From the NCBI RefSeq assembly GCF_001713455.1, contig NZ_CP016464.1:4078001-4142000 (forward strand): a stretch of 64,000 nt of DNA. Reading direction: 5' to 3'. The first letter of the stretch is position 1; every line of letters starts with the position of its first letter. Of the stretch, positions 44,301-52,320 are shown piece after piece. This stretch comes from Bosea sp. RAC05 (GTDB lineage Bacteria > Pseudomonadota > Alphaproteobacteria > Rhizobiales > Beijerinckiaceae). The position numbers and the translations under genes are program-made. The notes under the pieces were generated by a model, which saw only the letters and a program-made list of their open reading frames with translations, was not told the DNA's origin and searched no databases.

Positions 44301-45272
44301 TCACTCGATCCGGACATTCGCCTTCTGCGCCACATCAGCCCAGCGCTTGGTCTCGGCGGCGATATGGGCGGTGAACTGCTCCTGGGTCGAACCGACGGGA
44401 TCGACGCCAAGCTTCTTCATCTGATCGATCACACCGGGCTCGCGCATGATCGCCTGAACCTCGGTCGAGAGCTTGGCGACGATCTCCTTGGGCACGCCCG
44501 AGGGCGCGAAGAAGCCGTGCCAGGAGGCGGCGGCGTAACCGGGAATGAACTCGGCCAGCGCCGGCATGTCCTTGGCGACGACGAGACGCTCGGGCGTGGC
44601 GGTCGCGAGCGCCCGGATCTTGCCGGCCTCGACATGCGGCCAGGCGATGGTGATGTTGTCGAAGGTGATCTGGATCTGGCCCGCGAGCAGGTCCTGCGTC
44701 ACCTGCCCGCTCGAGCGGTAGGGCACATGCACCATGTCGGTGCCGGTCGAGACCTTGAACAGCTCGGCCGCCATATGGGTCGAGGTGCCTGCCCCCGAGG
44801 AACCGAAGGAATACTTGTTGGGGTTCTTCTTCAGCAGATCGATCAGCTCCGGCACCGTCTTCACCGGCAGGTCGATATTGACCATCAGGATGTTGGGCAC
44901 GCTCGCCACCTGCGAGATCGGGGCGAAGTCCTTGATGTGGTCAAAGGGCATCTTGGCGTAGACGGCCGGGTTGATCGCATGGGTCGAGACCGTGCCCATG
45001 GTCAGCGTGTAGCCGTCGGGCGTCGCCCGCGCGGCGGCCGCGACACCCGTGTTGCCGCCGGCGCCGGGCCGGTTCTCGACGATGAACTTGCCGTTGAGAC
45101 GGGCGCCGAGACGCTCGGCCAGCACGCGGCCGAGCAGGTCGGTCGTCCCACCCGCTGCGAAGGGGACGATGATCGTCACCACCTTGTTGCCTGGATAGTC
45201 GCTCTGCGCCAGCGCGACCGGAGCGGCCAGCAGGCATGCGGCGGCCAACGCCGCCCTGCGTGTCATCGTCAT
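44301..45272 (-). CDS. Tripartite tricarboxylate transporter (Bug-family) substrate-binding receptor
   Basis: A 323-residue periplasmic receptor. The signal peptide MTMTRRAALAAACLLAAPVA ends at ALA/Q. Mature residues begin SDYPGNKVVTIIVPFAAGGT, the Bug hallmark, then LLGRVLAERLGARLNGKFIV and ENRPGAGGNTGVAAAARATP. GGAGGA lies six bases upstream of the ATG at 45272. No TctA/TctB membrane genes are nearby, as is usual for orphan Bug proteins. It may bring in, or sense, the sugar acid handled by the enzymes nearby. Divergent from the GntR gene. Confidence 0.92.
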   Translation of the reverse strand: MTMTRRAALAAACLLAAPVALAQSDYPGNKVVTIIVPFAAGGTTDLLGRVLAERLGARLNGKFIVENRPGAGGNTGVAAAARATPDGYTLTMGTVSTHAINPAVYAKMPFDHIKDFAPISQVASVPNILMVNIDLPVKTVPELIDLLKKNPNKYSFGSSGAGTSTHMAAELFKVSTGTDMVHVPYRSSGQVTQDLLAGQIQITFDNITIAWPHVEAGKIRALATATPERLVVAKDMPALAEFIPGYAAASWHGFFAPSGVPKEIVAKLSTEVQAIMREPGVIDQMKKLGVDPVGSTQEQFTAHIAAETKRWADVAQKANVRIE

Positions 45273-45363
45273 CGATTGTCCTCCCATGGCAGCCACAGAG
45301 CCGGCGGGGTTCGCCAGCGCGGTCCGTTGTCGGATCCTTGCCCCATCCGATAGCACAGGATTC

Positions 45364-45387
45364 CAGATTTGAAATCTGAAATTTCAG
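45364..45387. promoter_or_regulatory. Overlapping palindromes at the GntR/TTT-receptor divergence
   Basis: CAGATTTGAAATCTG (45364-45378) is a perfect palindrome around a central G, and CTGAAATTTCAG (45376-45387) is a perfect 12-base palindrome sharing three bases with it. The AT-rich block contrasts with its GC-rich surroundings and lies between divergent promoters, which strongly suggests a regulator-binding site, probably for the GntR protein. Confidence 0.65.
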
Positions 45388-45493
45388 GCTTGTCGCCGCT
45401 TGTCCTTTGTGGTGAGTGATGCGGTGATGGAGCCGAGACTTCGCGGGCCGCGTAGCGGATTCGCGAGGGCCGACGCCCGCCCCCGGACCGACG

Positions 45494-46198
45494 ATGCCGC
45501 AGACCCTGACCATCGAACCCGTCGCCCCTCACCTGCTGCGCTCGCTGCGCGAGCATGTGCATGAGCGGCTGCGCCGGGCGATCGTCGCCGGGCGGTTCCG
45601 CAATGGCGAGCGCTTGAACGAGCGGCATCTGGCCGAGATGCTCGGCGTCAGCACGACGCCGGTGAAGGACGCCATCCGCAAGCTGGAGAGCGAGGGGCTG
45701 GTGCGCACCGAGGCGCGCCGCGGCGTCTTCGTCGAGTTTTCCGCCCGCCAGGCGCTGGAGATGGCGCTGGGGCGCGCCGCGCTCGAAAGCGTCATGACCC
45801 ATATCGCCGCCAACCGCTTGGGCGATGCCGACATCACCGAGATCGGCCGTCTGATCGAGGAAATGGCCCATGCGACCCAGCACAGCGCGCTGGAGGACCT
45901 CGTCACCCTGAACGAGGCCTATCACGGCGCGATCCACCGCATCTCGGGCTGCGGCTATCTCGAGCGCCGGCTCGACGGGCAGCGCATGTACGACCACGCG
46001 CAGCGCATCGCCCTGCTCTCGGAGCCGTCCGAGCGCGGCCAGGGCTTCGAGGAACATCGCTCCATCTACGAGGCACTGCGGGCGCGCGATCCCGCGCTCG
46101 CCGAAGAGAGAATGCGCCGCCACATCGTCCGCTCGGCGAAAGCCCATGTGCGGCAGGTGTTCGGCGCCGATGCGGAAGGGTTGGACTATGACGAGTGA
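45494..46198 (+). CDS. GntR-family (FCD-type) transcriptional regulator
   Basis: A 234-residue regulator. Residues about 15-80 form the winged helix (LREHVHERLRRAIVAGRFRN, then MLGVSTTPVKDAIRKLESEG). The C-terminal FCD domain has AHATQHSALEDLVTLNEAYH and further His residues in EEHRSIYEALRARDPALAEE, typical metal-coordinating positions. It is divergent from the TTT receptor and overlaps the DapA-family gene by 11 bases, so it is co-transcribed with its likely target enzymes. Confidence 0.9.
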   Translation: MPQTLTIEPVAPHLLRSLREHVHERLRRAIVAGRFRNGERLNERHLAEMLGVSTTPVKDAIRKLESEGLVRTEARRGVFVEFSARQALEMALGRAALESVMTHIAANRLGDADITEIGRLIEEMAHATQHSALEDLVTLNEAYHGAIHRISGCGYLERRLDGQRMYDHAQRIALLSEPSERGQGFEEHRSIYEALRARDPALAEERMRRHIVRSAKAHVRQVFGADAEGLDYDE

Positions 46199-47105
46199 TA
46201 AAATCCGCAGTGCGTTGCGCGGCATTTCGGGCGTGCATGTCACCGCCTGGGGCGCCGACGGCGAGGCCGACTGGGCGGTGACGGGCCAGATCGTGGCGCG
46301 CATCGCCGCGGCCGGCATCCACAACATCGTCTCGGCCGGCAACACCGGCGAATTCTACCCGATGACGACGGACGAGGTCGTGCGCAGCCATGCGGTGGCC
46401 GCCGAGGCCGCCGCGGGCAAGGCCCTCGTCACCGCCGGCATCGGCCGGTCCTTGCGGGAAGCCGTCTCGACCGGCCGGCTCGCGGCCAAGGCCGGCTGCG
46501 ATGCGGTGATGGTGCATCACCCGCTCGACCCCTTCGCCGCGCCCCAATCCCAGGCGGACTACATCCTCGCCATTGCCGAGGCGCTGACGCTGCCGCTGGT
46601 GGCCTATATCCGCTCGGATGCGATCGGCGTGAAGGACCTGGTGCGCGTCGCGACCCACCCGAATGTCGCCGGCGTGAAGTTCGCCTCGACCAACATGATG
46701 CTGCTGTCCGAATGCGTGCGGGCCACGCAGGGAACGCGCGCCAACTGGATCTGCGGCCTCGCCGAGGGCTGGGCGGCGCCCTTCTATGCACTGGGCGCCC
46801 GCGGCTTCACCTCCGGCCTGATCAATGTCGCCCCCGAACGCTCGCTCGCCGTCTGGCATGCGCTGGAAAAGGGCGACTACGCCGCCGCGCGGGTCGAGGT
46901 CGACGCCATCTCCGGCTTTGAGACGCTACGCACCAAATATGGCAACGGCGCCAATGTCACCGTCGTCAAGGAAGCGCTCGGCCTGCTCGGCACGAATGTC
47001 GGCCCCGTCCGCCTGCCCGGCCTGCCGGAGCTCAACGCCGAGGAGAAGGCGCAGCTGCGCGCCATCGTCTCCGGCTGGGGCGCCCAGCGCGCGGCGGCGG
47101 AGTAA
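46188..47105 (+). CDS. DapA-family aldolase/dehydratase (sugar-acid lyase)
   Basis: A 305-residue TIM-barrel protein. SAGNTGEFYPMTTDEVVRSH has the GxTGE phosphate/carboxylate-loop motif. The Schiff-base lysine is in NVAGVKFASTN, and the tyrosine relay lies in LPLVAYIRSD. Family members include 4-hydroxy-tetrahydrodipicolinate synthase, KDG and KDA aldolases or dehydratases. With an IlvD-type dehydratase next to it, the likely role is 2-keto-3-deoxy sugar-acid cleavage or dehydration, giving pyruvate or 2-oxoglutarate semialdehyde. The start MTSDKIRS at 46188 overlaps the GntR gene. Confidence 0.88.
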   Translation: MTSDKIRSALRGISGVHVTAWGADGEADWAVTGQIVARIAAAGIHNIVSAGNTGEFYPMTTDEVVRSHAVAAEAAAGKALVTAGIGRSLREAVSTGRLAAKAGCDAVMVHHPLDPFAAPQSQADYILAIAEALTLPLVAYIRSDAIGVKDLVRVATHPNVAGVKFASTNMMLLSECVRATQGTRANWICGLAEGWAAPFYALGARGFTSGLINVAPERSLAVWHALEKGDYAAARVEVDAISGFETLRTKYGNGANVTVVKEALGLLGTNVGPVRLPGLPELNAEEKAQLRAIVSGWGAQRAAAE

Positions 47106-47125
47106 CCCCGTTTCACCACCCACTC

Positions 47126-47230
47126 CGTCATCCCGGACAAGCCGCAAAGCGGCGTAGCTCCGGGATCCATCGGAGGGCGAACCGCTCTACGATGGATCCC
47201 GGGTCTGCGCTTCGCTTGCCCGGGATGACG
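47126..47230. repeat. Intergenic palindromic repeat between DapA-family and IlvD-family genes
   Basis: CGTCATCCCGG (47126-47136) and CCGGGATGACG (47220-47230) are perfect inverted ends. The interior has GGGATCCATCGG and CGATGGATCCCGGG. It is closely related to the element at 7447-7554 and lies inside a same-strand gene pair. Confidence 0.8.
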
Positions 47231-47271
47231 CAGAGGTTCGAGAGCAAAAAGAACAAGCTGAGGAAACGCCG

Positions 47272-49005
47272 ATGTCGTCCCATCCCCGCAAGACGCCCGA
47301 CACCCTGCGCTCGAAGCGCTGGTTCGGCGCGAGCGACCTGCGCTCCTTCGGCCATCGCTCGCGGGCGCTGCAGATGGGCTTCGCCCATGACGAGTTCATG
47401 GGAAAGCCGGTCATCGGCATCATCAACACCTGGTCCGAGATCAACCCCTGCCACACCCATCTGCGCGACCGCGCGGATGCGGTGAAGCGCGCCGTCTGGA
47501 CGGCGGGTGGCTTCCCGGTCGAGATCCCAGTGATGTCGGTCTCGGAGCAGTACCAGAAGCCGACCACCATGCTCTATCGCAACTTTCTGGCGATGGAGAC
47601 GGAGGAATCGATCCGCTCCCACCCGCTCGATGGCGCGGTCCTGCTGGGCGGTTGCGACAAGTCCACGCCGGCCTTGGTCATGGGCGCCTGCAGCGCCGGC
47701 CTGCCCTTCATCTTCGTGCCAGCCGGTCCCATGCTGCGCGGCAACTGGGCCGGCAAGGTGCTGGGTTCCGGCGCCGATGTCTGGAAGTACTGGGCCGAGA
47801 AGGAAGCCGGCAACATCACCGACGACCAGTGGAAGGACATGGAAAGCGGCATCGCCCGCTCCCATGGCACCTGCATGGTGATGGGCACCGCCGCGACCAT
47901 GATGAGCCATGCCGAGGTGCTGGGGCTGACCCTGCCCGGCGCCTCCGCCATCCCCGCAGCGGATGCCGCCCATCCCCGCATGGCCGCGGCGTCCGGCAAG
48001 CGCATCGTCGAGATGGTCTGGGAGGATCTGACGCCCGACCGCATCCTCACCCGCAAGAGCTTCGAGAATGCGCTGACCGTGCATATGGCCGTCGCCGGCT
48101 CGACCAACGCCATCATCCACCTGATCGCGATGGCCGGCCGCGCCGGCGTGTCGCTGACGCCGGATGATTTCGACGCCTTCTCGCGCAGAGTGCCGGTGAT
48201 CGCGAACCTGCGGCCGTCCGGCGAATTCCTGATGGAGGATTTCTTCTATGCCGGCGGCCTCCCGGCCCTGCTGAAGCAGCTCGAGAGCAAGCTCCACACC
48301 GACGCCATGACCGTCACCGGCAAGCCGATCTCGGAGACCATCGCGCTCGCGACCGTCTATGACGACAACGTCATCCGCCCGCTCGACAATGCGGTGACGA
48401 CCGCCAACGGTCTCGCCGTGCTGAAAGGCAACATCGCCCCCGATGGCTGCGTCATCAAGCCCTCCGCCGCCGAGCCGCGCCTGCTGAAGCATTCAGGCCC
48501 CGCGCTGGTTTTCGAGGACTACGACGCGATGATGAAGGCCGTGAACGACGAGAGCCTCGACGTCACCGCCGACCATATCATGGTGCTGAAGAACTGCGGT
48601 CCGGTCGGTGGGCCCGGCATGCCCGAATGGGGCATGATGCCGATCCCCAAAAAGCTTTTGAAGCAGGGCGTGCGCGACATGCTGCGCATCTCGGATGCCC
48701 GCATGTCCGGCACCAGCTACGGCGCCTGTGTGCTGCATGTCGCCCCTGAAGCCTATATCCGCGGGCCGCTCGCCGCCGTGAAGACCGGCGACGTCATCAG
48801 CGTCGATGTCGAGGCCCGCACCATCTCGGTCGCCCTGACCGACGCCGAAATCACCGAGCGCCTCGCCGCCTGGACGCCGCCCGACCGCGACTACCCCCGC
48901 GGCTGGGGCAAGATGTCGGCCGCCCACATCCGCCAGGCCGACAAGGGCTGCGACTTCGACTACCTCGAGGGCACGGCGAAGATTCCCGAGCCGGAGATTC
49001 ACTGA
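47272..49005 (+). CDS. IlvD/Edd-family dehydratase (pentonate dehydratase-like)
   Basis: A 577-residue dehydratase. Cluster cysteines lie in WSEINPCHTHLRDRAD, LLGGCDKSTPALVMGAC and RSHGTCMVMGTAATMM. The C-terminal ILRISDARMSGTSYG-like region (DARMSGTSYGACVLHVAPEA) carries the catalytic Ser. Length and the opening RSKRWFGASDLRSFGHRSRA match the L-arabinonate/D-xylonate dehydratase branch rather than classical IlvD (about 615 residues). It would make a 2-keto-3-deoxy pentonate for the DapA-family enzyme. Starts after the palindromic element. Confidence 0.9.
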   Translation: MSSHPRKTPDTLRSKRWFGASDLRSFGHRSRALQMGFAHDEFMGKPVIGIINTWSEINPCHTHLRDRADAVKRAVWTAGGFPVEIPVMSVSEQYQKPTTMLYRNFLAMETEESIRSHPLDGAVLLGGCDKSTPALVMGACSAGLPFIFVPAGPMLRGNWAGKVLGSGADVWKYWAEKEAGNITDDQWKDMESGIARSHGTCMVMGTAATMMSHAEVLGLTLPGASAIPAADAAHPRMAAASGKRIVEMVWEDLTPDRILTRKSFENALTVHMAVAGSTNAIIHLIAMAGRAGVSLTPDDFDAFSRRVPVIANLRPSGEFLMEDFFYAGGLPALLKQLESKLHTDAMTVTGKPISETIALATVYDDNVIRPLDNAVTTANGLAVLKGNIAPDGCVIKPSAAEPRLLKHSGPALVFEDYDAMMKAVNDESLDVTADHIMVLKNCGPVGGPGMPEWGMMPIPKKLLKQGVRDMLRISDARMSGTSYGACVLHVAPEAYIRGPLAAVKTGDVISVDVEARTISVALTDAEITERLAAWTPPDRDYPRGWGKMSAAHIRQADKGCDFDYLEGTAKIPEPEIH

Positions 49006-49067
49006 AAGCCGTCATCAGCCTGTCAACGCCGCTGACCAGTTTGCCGCTCCCGTGAGGAGGGGAAGCC

Positions 49068-50618
49068 ATGGTCACGCGTCGTCATCTGCTCGCCGGCGGC
49101 ATCGCCGCCCCGGCCCTGTTGCCTCGGCTGGTCCGGGCGCAGAGCGACACACGGCCGGTCCTGCGCGTCGCCGTGCAGGCTCTGCCGCCGACGCTGGAGC
49201 CGCTCGAGTCGATCTCGAATGTCGGCTTGCGGGTCTCCTACAACGTCTTCGACACGCTCTGGCGCCGCGACTTCCTGGGTGAGGCGGCCGAGGGCGGGCA
49301 GAAGCTACTGCCGCATCTCGCCACCGCGCTGCGCCAGCGCGACCCGCTGACCTGGGCGGTCAAGCTTCGTCCGGGCGTGCGGATGCATGACGAGACCGTG
49401 CTGAGCGCCGACGACGTGCTCTCCACCTTCTCGCCGGAGCGCATGTACGGGGCTCAGGTTCAACATCATGAGGGACGCGTCAATTTCGGCCATCTCGCGT
49501 CGGTCGAGGCGGAATCGCGCGACACCGTCATCCTGCGGACCAAAACGCCCGATGTGGTGATGCCGCAGCGCCTGGCCGCCTATGGCGGCTGGATCCATTC
49601 GGCCAAGGCCTATGGCGAGCAGGGCATCGCCGGCCTGCGTCAGAAGCCGGTCGGCAGCGGGCCCTACCGCGTCGCCTCGTTCCAGCGCGATCAGCGCGCC
49701 GTTCTCGAAAGCCATGACGACTACTGGATGGGGCGCCCCAAGGCCCGGCAGATCGTCTTCACGGTCGTTCCAGACGCATCGAGCCGGCTGGCCGGACTCC
49801 AGGCCGGCGACTTCGATCTGGTCACCAATCTGCTGCCCGAGCAGGCGCAGACACTCTCGGGCAACAGGACGTTCGAGGCCGTCGATGTGCCCTTGGAATT
49901 CGCCCACATCCTCTACTACGACACGCGCAACCCGGTCCTTCGGGATGCGCGTGTTCGTCAGGCGCTGAACTACGCCGTCGACTATGACACGCTCGGCCAG
50001 TCGCTCTGGGGAGCAGGCTTCAAGCGGATGGCGGCGCTCCAGACGCCGTCTTTCGGCCCGCTCTACGACGGCGAGCGCCGCGGCTTCACCCACGACCCCG
50101 AGCGGGCGCGCCAGCTGCTGCGCCAGGCGGGCTACAAGGGGGAGGAGATCGTGATCCGGATCACGCCGGGCTACTATCTGCAGATGCTGCTCGCCGTGCA
50201 GGTCATTCAGCAGATGTGGGAGGCCGTCGGCGTCAAGAGCCGCCTCGAGACGATGGAAAACCTGGCGCAGCTGGTCAATCCGGGCGCCGATGTCCGGCCG
50301 ACCTCGGTCGCCTTCCGCTTTCCCGATCCGCTCGGCGGCGGGCTGCTGGTGCACCTGTCGAAGGACTATTTCCTGCAGAAATCGGGCTTCTGGCAGCCGA
50401 CGACCTTCAACGCCATCAGCGATGAACTGCGCCTCGCGACCGACCCGGCCGAGCGCAGGCGGCTCTGGCTGCGTCTCATGGACGAATACGAGGCGGAAGC
50501 TCCGGCGCTGATCCTCTATCCGGTGCGCGAATACTTCGCCAAGCGCCGCAGCGTGAAATGGACGCACTACCCGCTCTATTACATGGACTTCCGCTCCTTC
50601 AACCTCGACTTCGCCTGA
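49068..50618 (+). CDS. Orphan ABC transporter substrate-binding protein (family 5)
   Basis: A 516-residue binding protein. The signal region MVTRRHLLAGGIAAPALLPR is Tat-like (TRRHLL). LATALRQRDPLTWAVKLRPG and VRMHDETVLSADDVLSTFSP are family 5 motifs. GAGGAGGGG precedes the ATG. No permease or ATPase gene follows; the next gene, 7 bases on, is a metallophosphoesterase. It may serve the DppBC-like permeases at 27-29 kb or another system. Confidence 0.9.
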   Translation: MVTRRHLLAGGIAAPALLPRLVRAQSDTRPVLRVAVQALPPTLEPLESISNVGLRVSYNVFDTLWRRDFLGEAAEGGQKLLPHLATALRQRDPLTWAVKLRPGVRMHDETVLSADDVLSTFSPERMYGAQVQHHEGRVNFGHLASVEAESRDTVILRTKTPDVVMPQRLAAYGGWIHSAKAYGEQGIAGLRQKPVGSGPYRVASFQRDQRAVLESHDDYWMGRPKARQIVFTVVPDASSRLAGLQAGDFDLVTNLLPEQAQTLSGNRTFEAVDVPLEFAHILYYDTRNPVLRDARVRQALNYAVDYDTLGQSLWGAGFKRMAALQTPSFGPLYDGERRGFTHDPERARQLLRQAGYKGEEIVIRITPGYYLQMLLAVQVIQQMWEAVGVKSRLETMENLAQLVNPGADVRPTSVAFRFPDPLGGGLLVHLSKDYFLQKSGFWQPTTFNAISDELRLATDPAERRRLWLRLMDEYEAEAPALILYPVREYFAKRRSVKWTHYPLYYMDFRSFNLDFA

Positions 50619-50625
50619 GGCCGGC

Positions 50626-51510
50626 ATGACCCGCATCATCATCCTGTCCGACCCGCATCTCTCGCCGACGCACGGCTTCTTCTGGGAGAACTGGCTTCTG
50701 GTGCGCGATGCCGCCGCGCGGATCGAGGCCGCCTGCACCATCGTCAACGGCGATCTCTGCATCGACGGCCCCGACAGCGACGCCGAGATGGCATTCGCGG
50801 CAGAGGCCCTTCGCGCGTTGCCGGGTACCGTCCTGCCGCTGCCCGGCAATCACGATGTCGGCGACGAGCCCCCCGGCCAGGACGTCAGGCAGTTGATCGA
50901 CGAGTCCCGCCTGGCCCGCTGGGACCGCTTCATCGGCGCCGATCGCTGGCGCCATGACCTCGACGGCTGGACCCTGCTCGGCGTCAACGCCCAGCTCTTC
51001 GGCTCGGGCCTGGCGCGCGAGACCGAGCAGACCGACTGGCTCGACGCGGCGCTCGCCGACAGCCGCGGCCAGCGCGTCGCGCTCGTCCTGCACAAGCCAC
51101 TCTTCATCGAGCACGCGAATGAGGCCGATCCCACCATCGGCTCGATGGGCCTCGCGCCCCGGCGCGACCTGATGCGACGGCTGGCGGGCGCCGACACGCG
51201 GCTGATCGTCAGCGGCCATCTCCACACCCGTCGCGACCGCGTCGTCGAGGGCATCCGCCATCTCTGGGTGCCCTCCTGTGCCTTCGCCGGCAGCCATAGC
51301 TATCCGGATGATCCGGCCTGCGGCTTCCTGACGCTCGACCTCGATGGCGACACCGTGACGACCGCGGCGATCCGCCCCGAAGGACTGGTCTCGCATGACC
51401 TGGCCGCCATCAAGCAGCACGGCCGCTACAAATTCCTGCGCGAGATGCCGCCCTGCCCGCCTGAACTCGGAAGCGCGACGCAACTGGCTTTGGAGCAGGC
51501 GAGCCGCTAG
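50626..51510 (+). CDS. Calcineurin-like metallophosphoesterase
   Basis: A 294-residue phosphoesterase. Metal ligands are in IILSDPHLSPTHGF (DxH), VNGDLCID (GD), LPGNHDVGDE (GNHD) and VSGHLHTRRD (GHxH). The arrangement resembles the CpdA/Icc cyclic-nucleotide phosphodiesterase group. It hydrolyses a phosphomono- or diester in the cytoplasm; there is no signal peptide. Tight coupling (7 bases) to a binding-protein gene suggests a phosphorylated or phosphodiester ligand, which is speculative. Confidence 0.88.
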   Translation: MTRIIILSDPHLSPTHGFFWENWLLVRDAAARIEAACTIVNGDLCIDGPDSDAEMAFAAEALRALPGTVLPLPGNHDVGDEPPGQDVRQLIDESRLARWDRFIGADRWRHDLDGWTLLGVNAQLFGSGLARETEQTDWLDAALADSRGQRVALVLHKPLFIEHANEADPTIGSMGLAPRRDLMRRLAGADTRLIVSGHLHTRRDRVVEGIRHLWVPSCAFAGSHSYPDDPACGFLTLDLDGDTVTTAAIRPEGLVSHDLAAIKQHGRYKFLREMPPCPPELGSATQLALEQASR

Positions 51511-51547
51511 CCTCTCACCGGAAAGCGAGGGCAGGACCGCCGGCGCG

Positions 51548-52309
51548 ATGGAACCAAGCATGATTCACGCGCCGGCCAACCCGCCCTCCCTCTCCTGGCA
51601 GGACGCCTTCGAGACGCCGACGAACTCGCAGATCGAGCAGGAACGCTGGGTGCTGGCGATGTGCGGCGGAAGGCGCGGCGGGCGCTTCGCCGAGATCGGC
51701 GCCTTCGACGGCGTCCTGCACAGCAACACCTGCTTCCTCGAAGCCGACCATGGCTGGAGCGGCGTGCTGGTCGAGCCCAACCCGATTCTTTTCGCCAGGC
51801 TCGCCGCGAGCCGCAAGGCCGCCTGCCTGGAGCGGGCCGTCCATCGCGAGGGCGGCCAGTTCCTGTCCTTCGTCCCCTCACAGGAGATCGGCACACTCGC
51901 CGAATACGCCGAGTCGGACGGCTATGCCGAGCACAGGCGCCAGGCGATCAGCGAGAACGGACTGATCACCGTCGAGACCGTAACCTTCGACCAGATGGAC
52001 GAAGCCGACGGACAGGCGGGCTCGGGCTTCGACTATGTCTCGCTCGACACGGAAGGCTCGGAACTCGACATCCTCAGGACGATCGACCTCTCCCGCAATG
52101 CCATCGCGCTCTTCACCATCGAGCATAACTTCGTCGAGCCGCGCCGCGAGACGATGCGTACGCTGCTGGCGGAAGCCGGCTACCAGCGGCTGAATGTCGG
52201 CTTCGACGACTGGTACTGGCATGAGGGCCATCTGCGCGCGCGCAATGGCGGGATGCTGCCGGACATCGCCGCCATCAACGCGCATGTGAAGAGCATCTAT
52301 CTCGACTGA
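51548..52309 (+). CDS. FkbM-family methyltransferase-like protein
   Basis: A 253-residue protein. The SAM-binding region is RFAEIGAFDGVLHSNTCFLE followed by GWSGVLVEPNPILFA. FDYVSLDTEGSELDILRTID is the FkbM family signature. Such enzymes often O-methylate sugars or polyketides; in this setting a role in surface polysaccharide methylation is plausible. The start is uncertain between 51548 and 51560. Convergent with the DUF2793 gene. Confidence 0.8.
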   Translation: MEPSMIHAPANPPSLSWQDAFETPTNSQIEQERWVLAMCGGRRGGRFAEIGAFDGVLHSNTCFLEADHGWSGVLVEPNPILFARLAASRKAACLERAVHREGGQFLSFVPSQEIGTLAEYAESDGYAEHRRQAISENGLITVETVTFDQMDEADGQAGSGFDYVSLDTEGSELDILRTIDLSRNAIALFTIEHNFVEPRRETMRTLLAEAGYQRLNVGFDDWYWHEGHLRARNGGMLPDIAAINAHVKSIYLD

Positions 52310-52320
52310 ATCGGGCCCGT

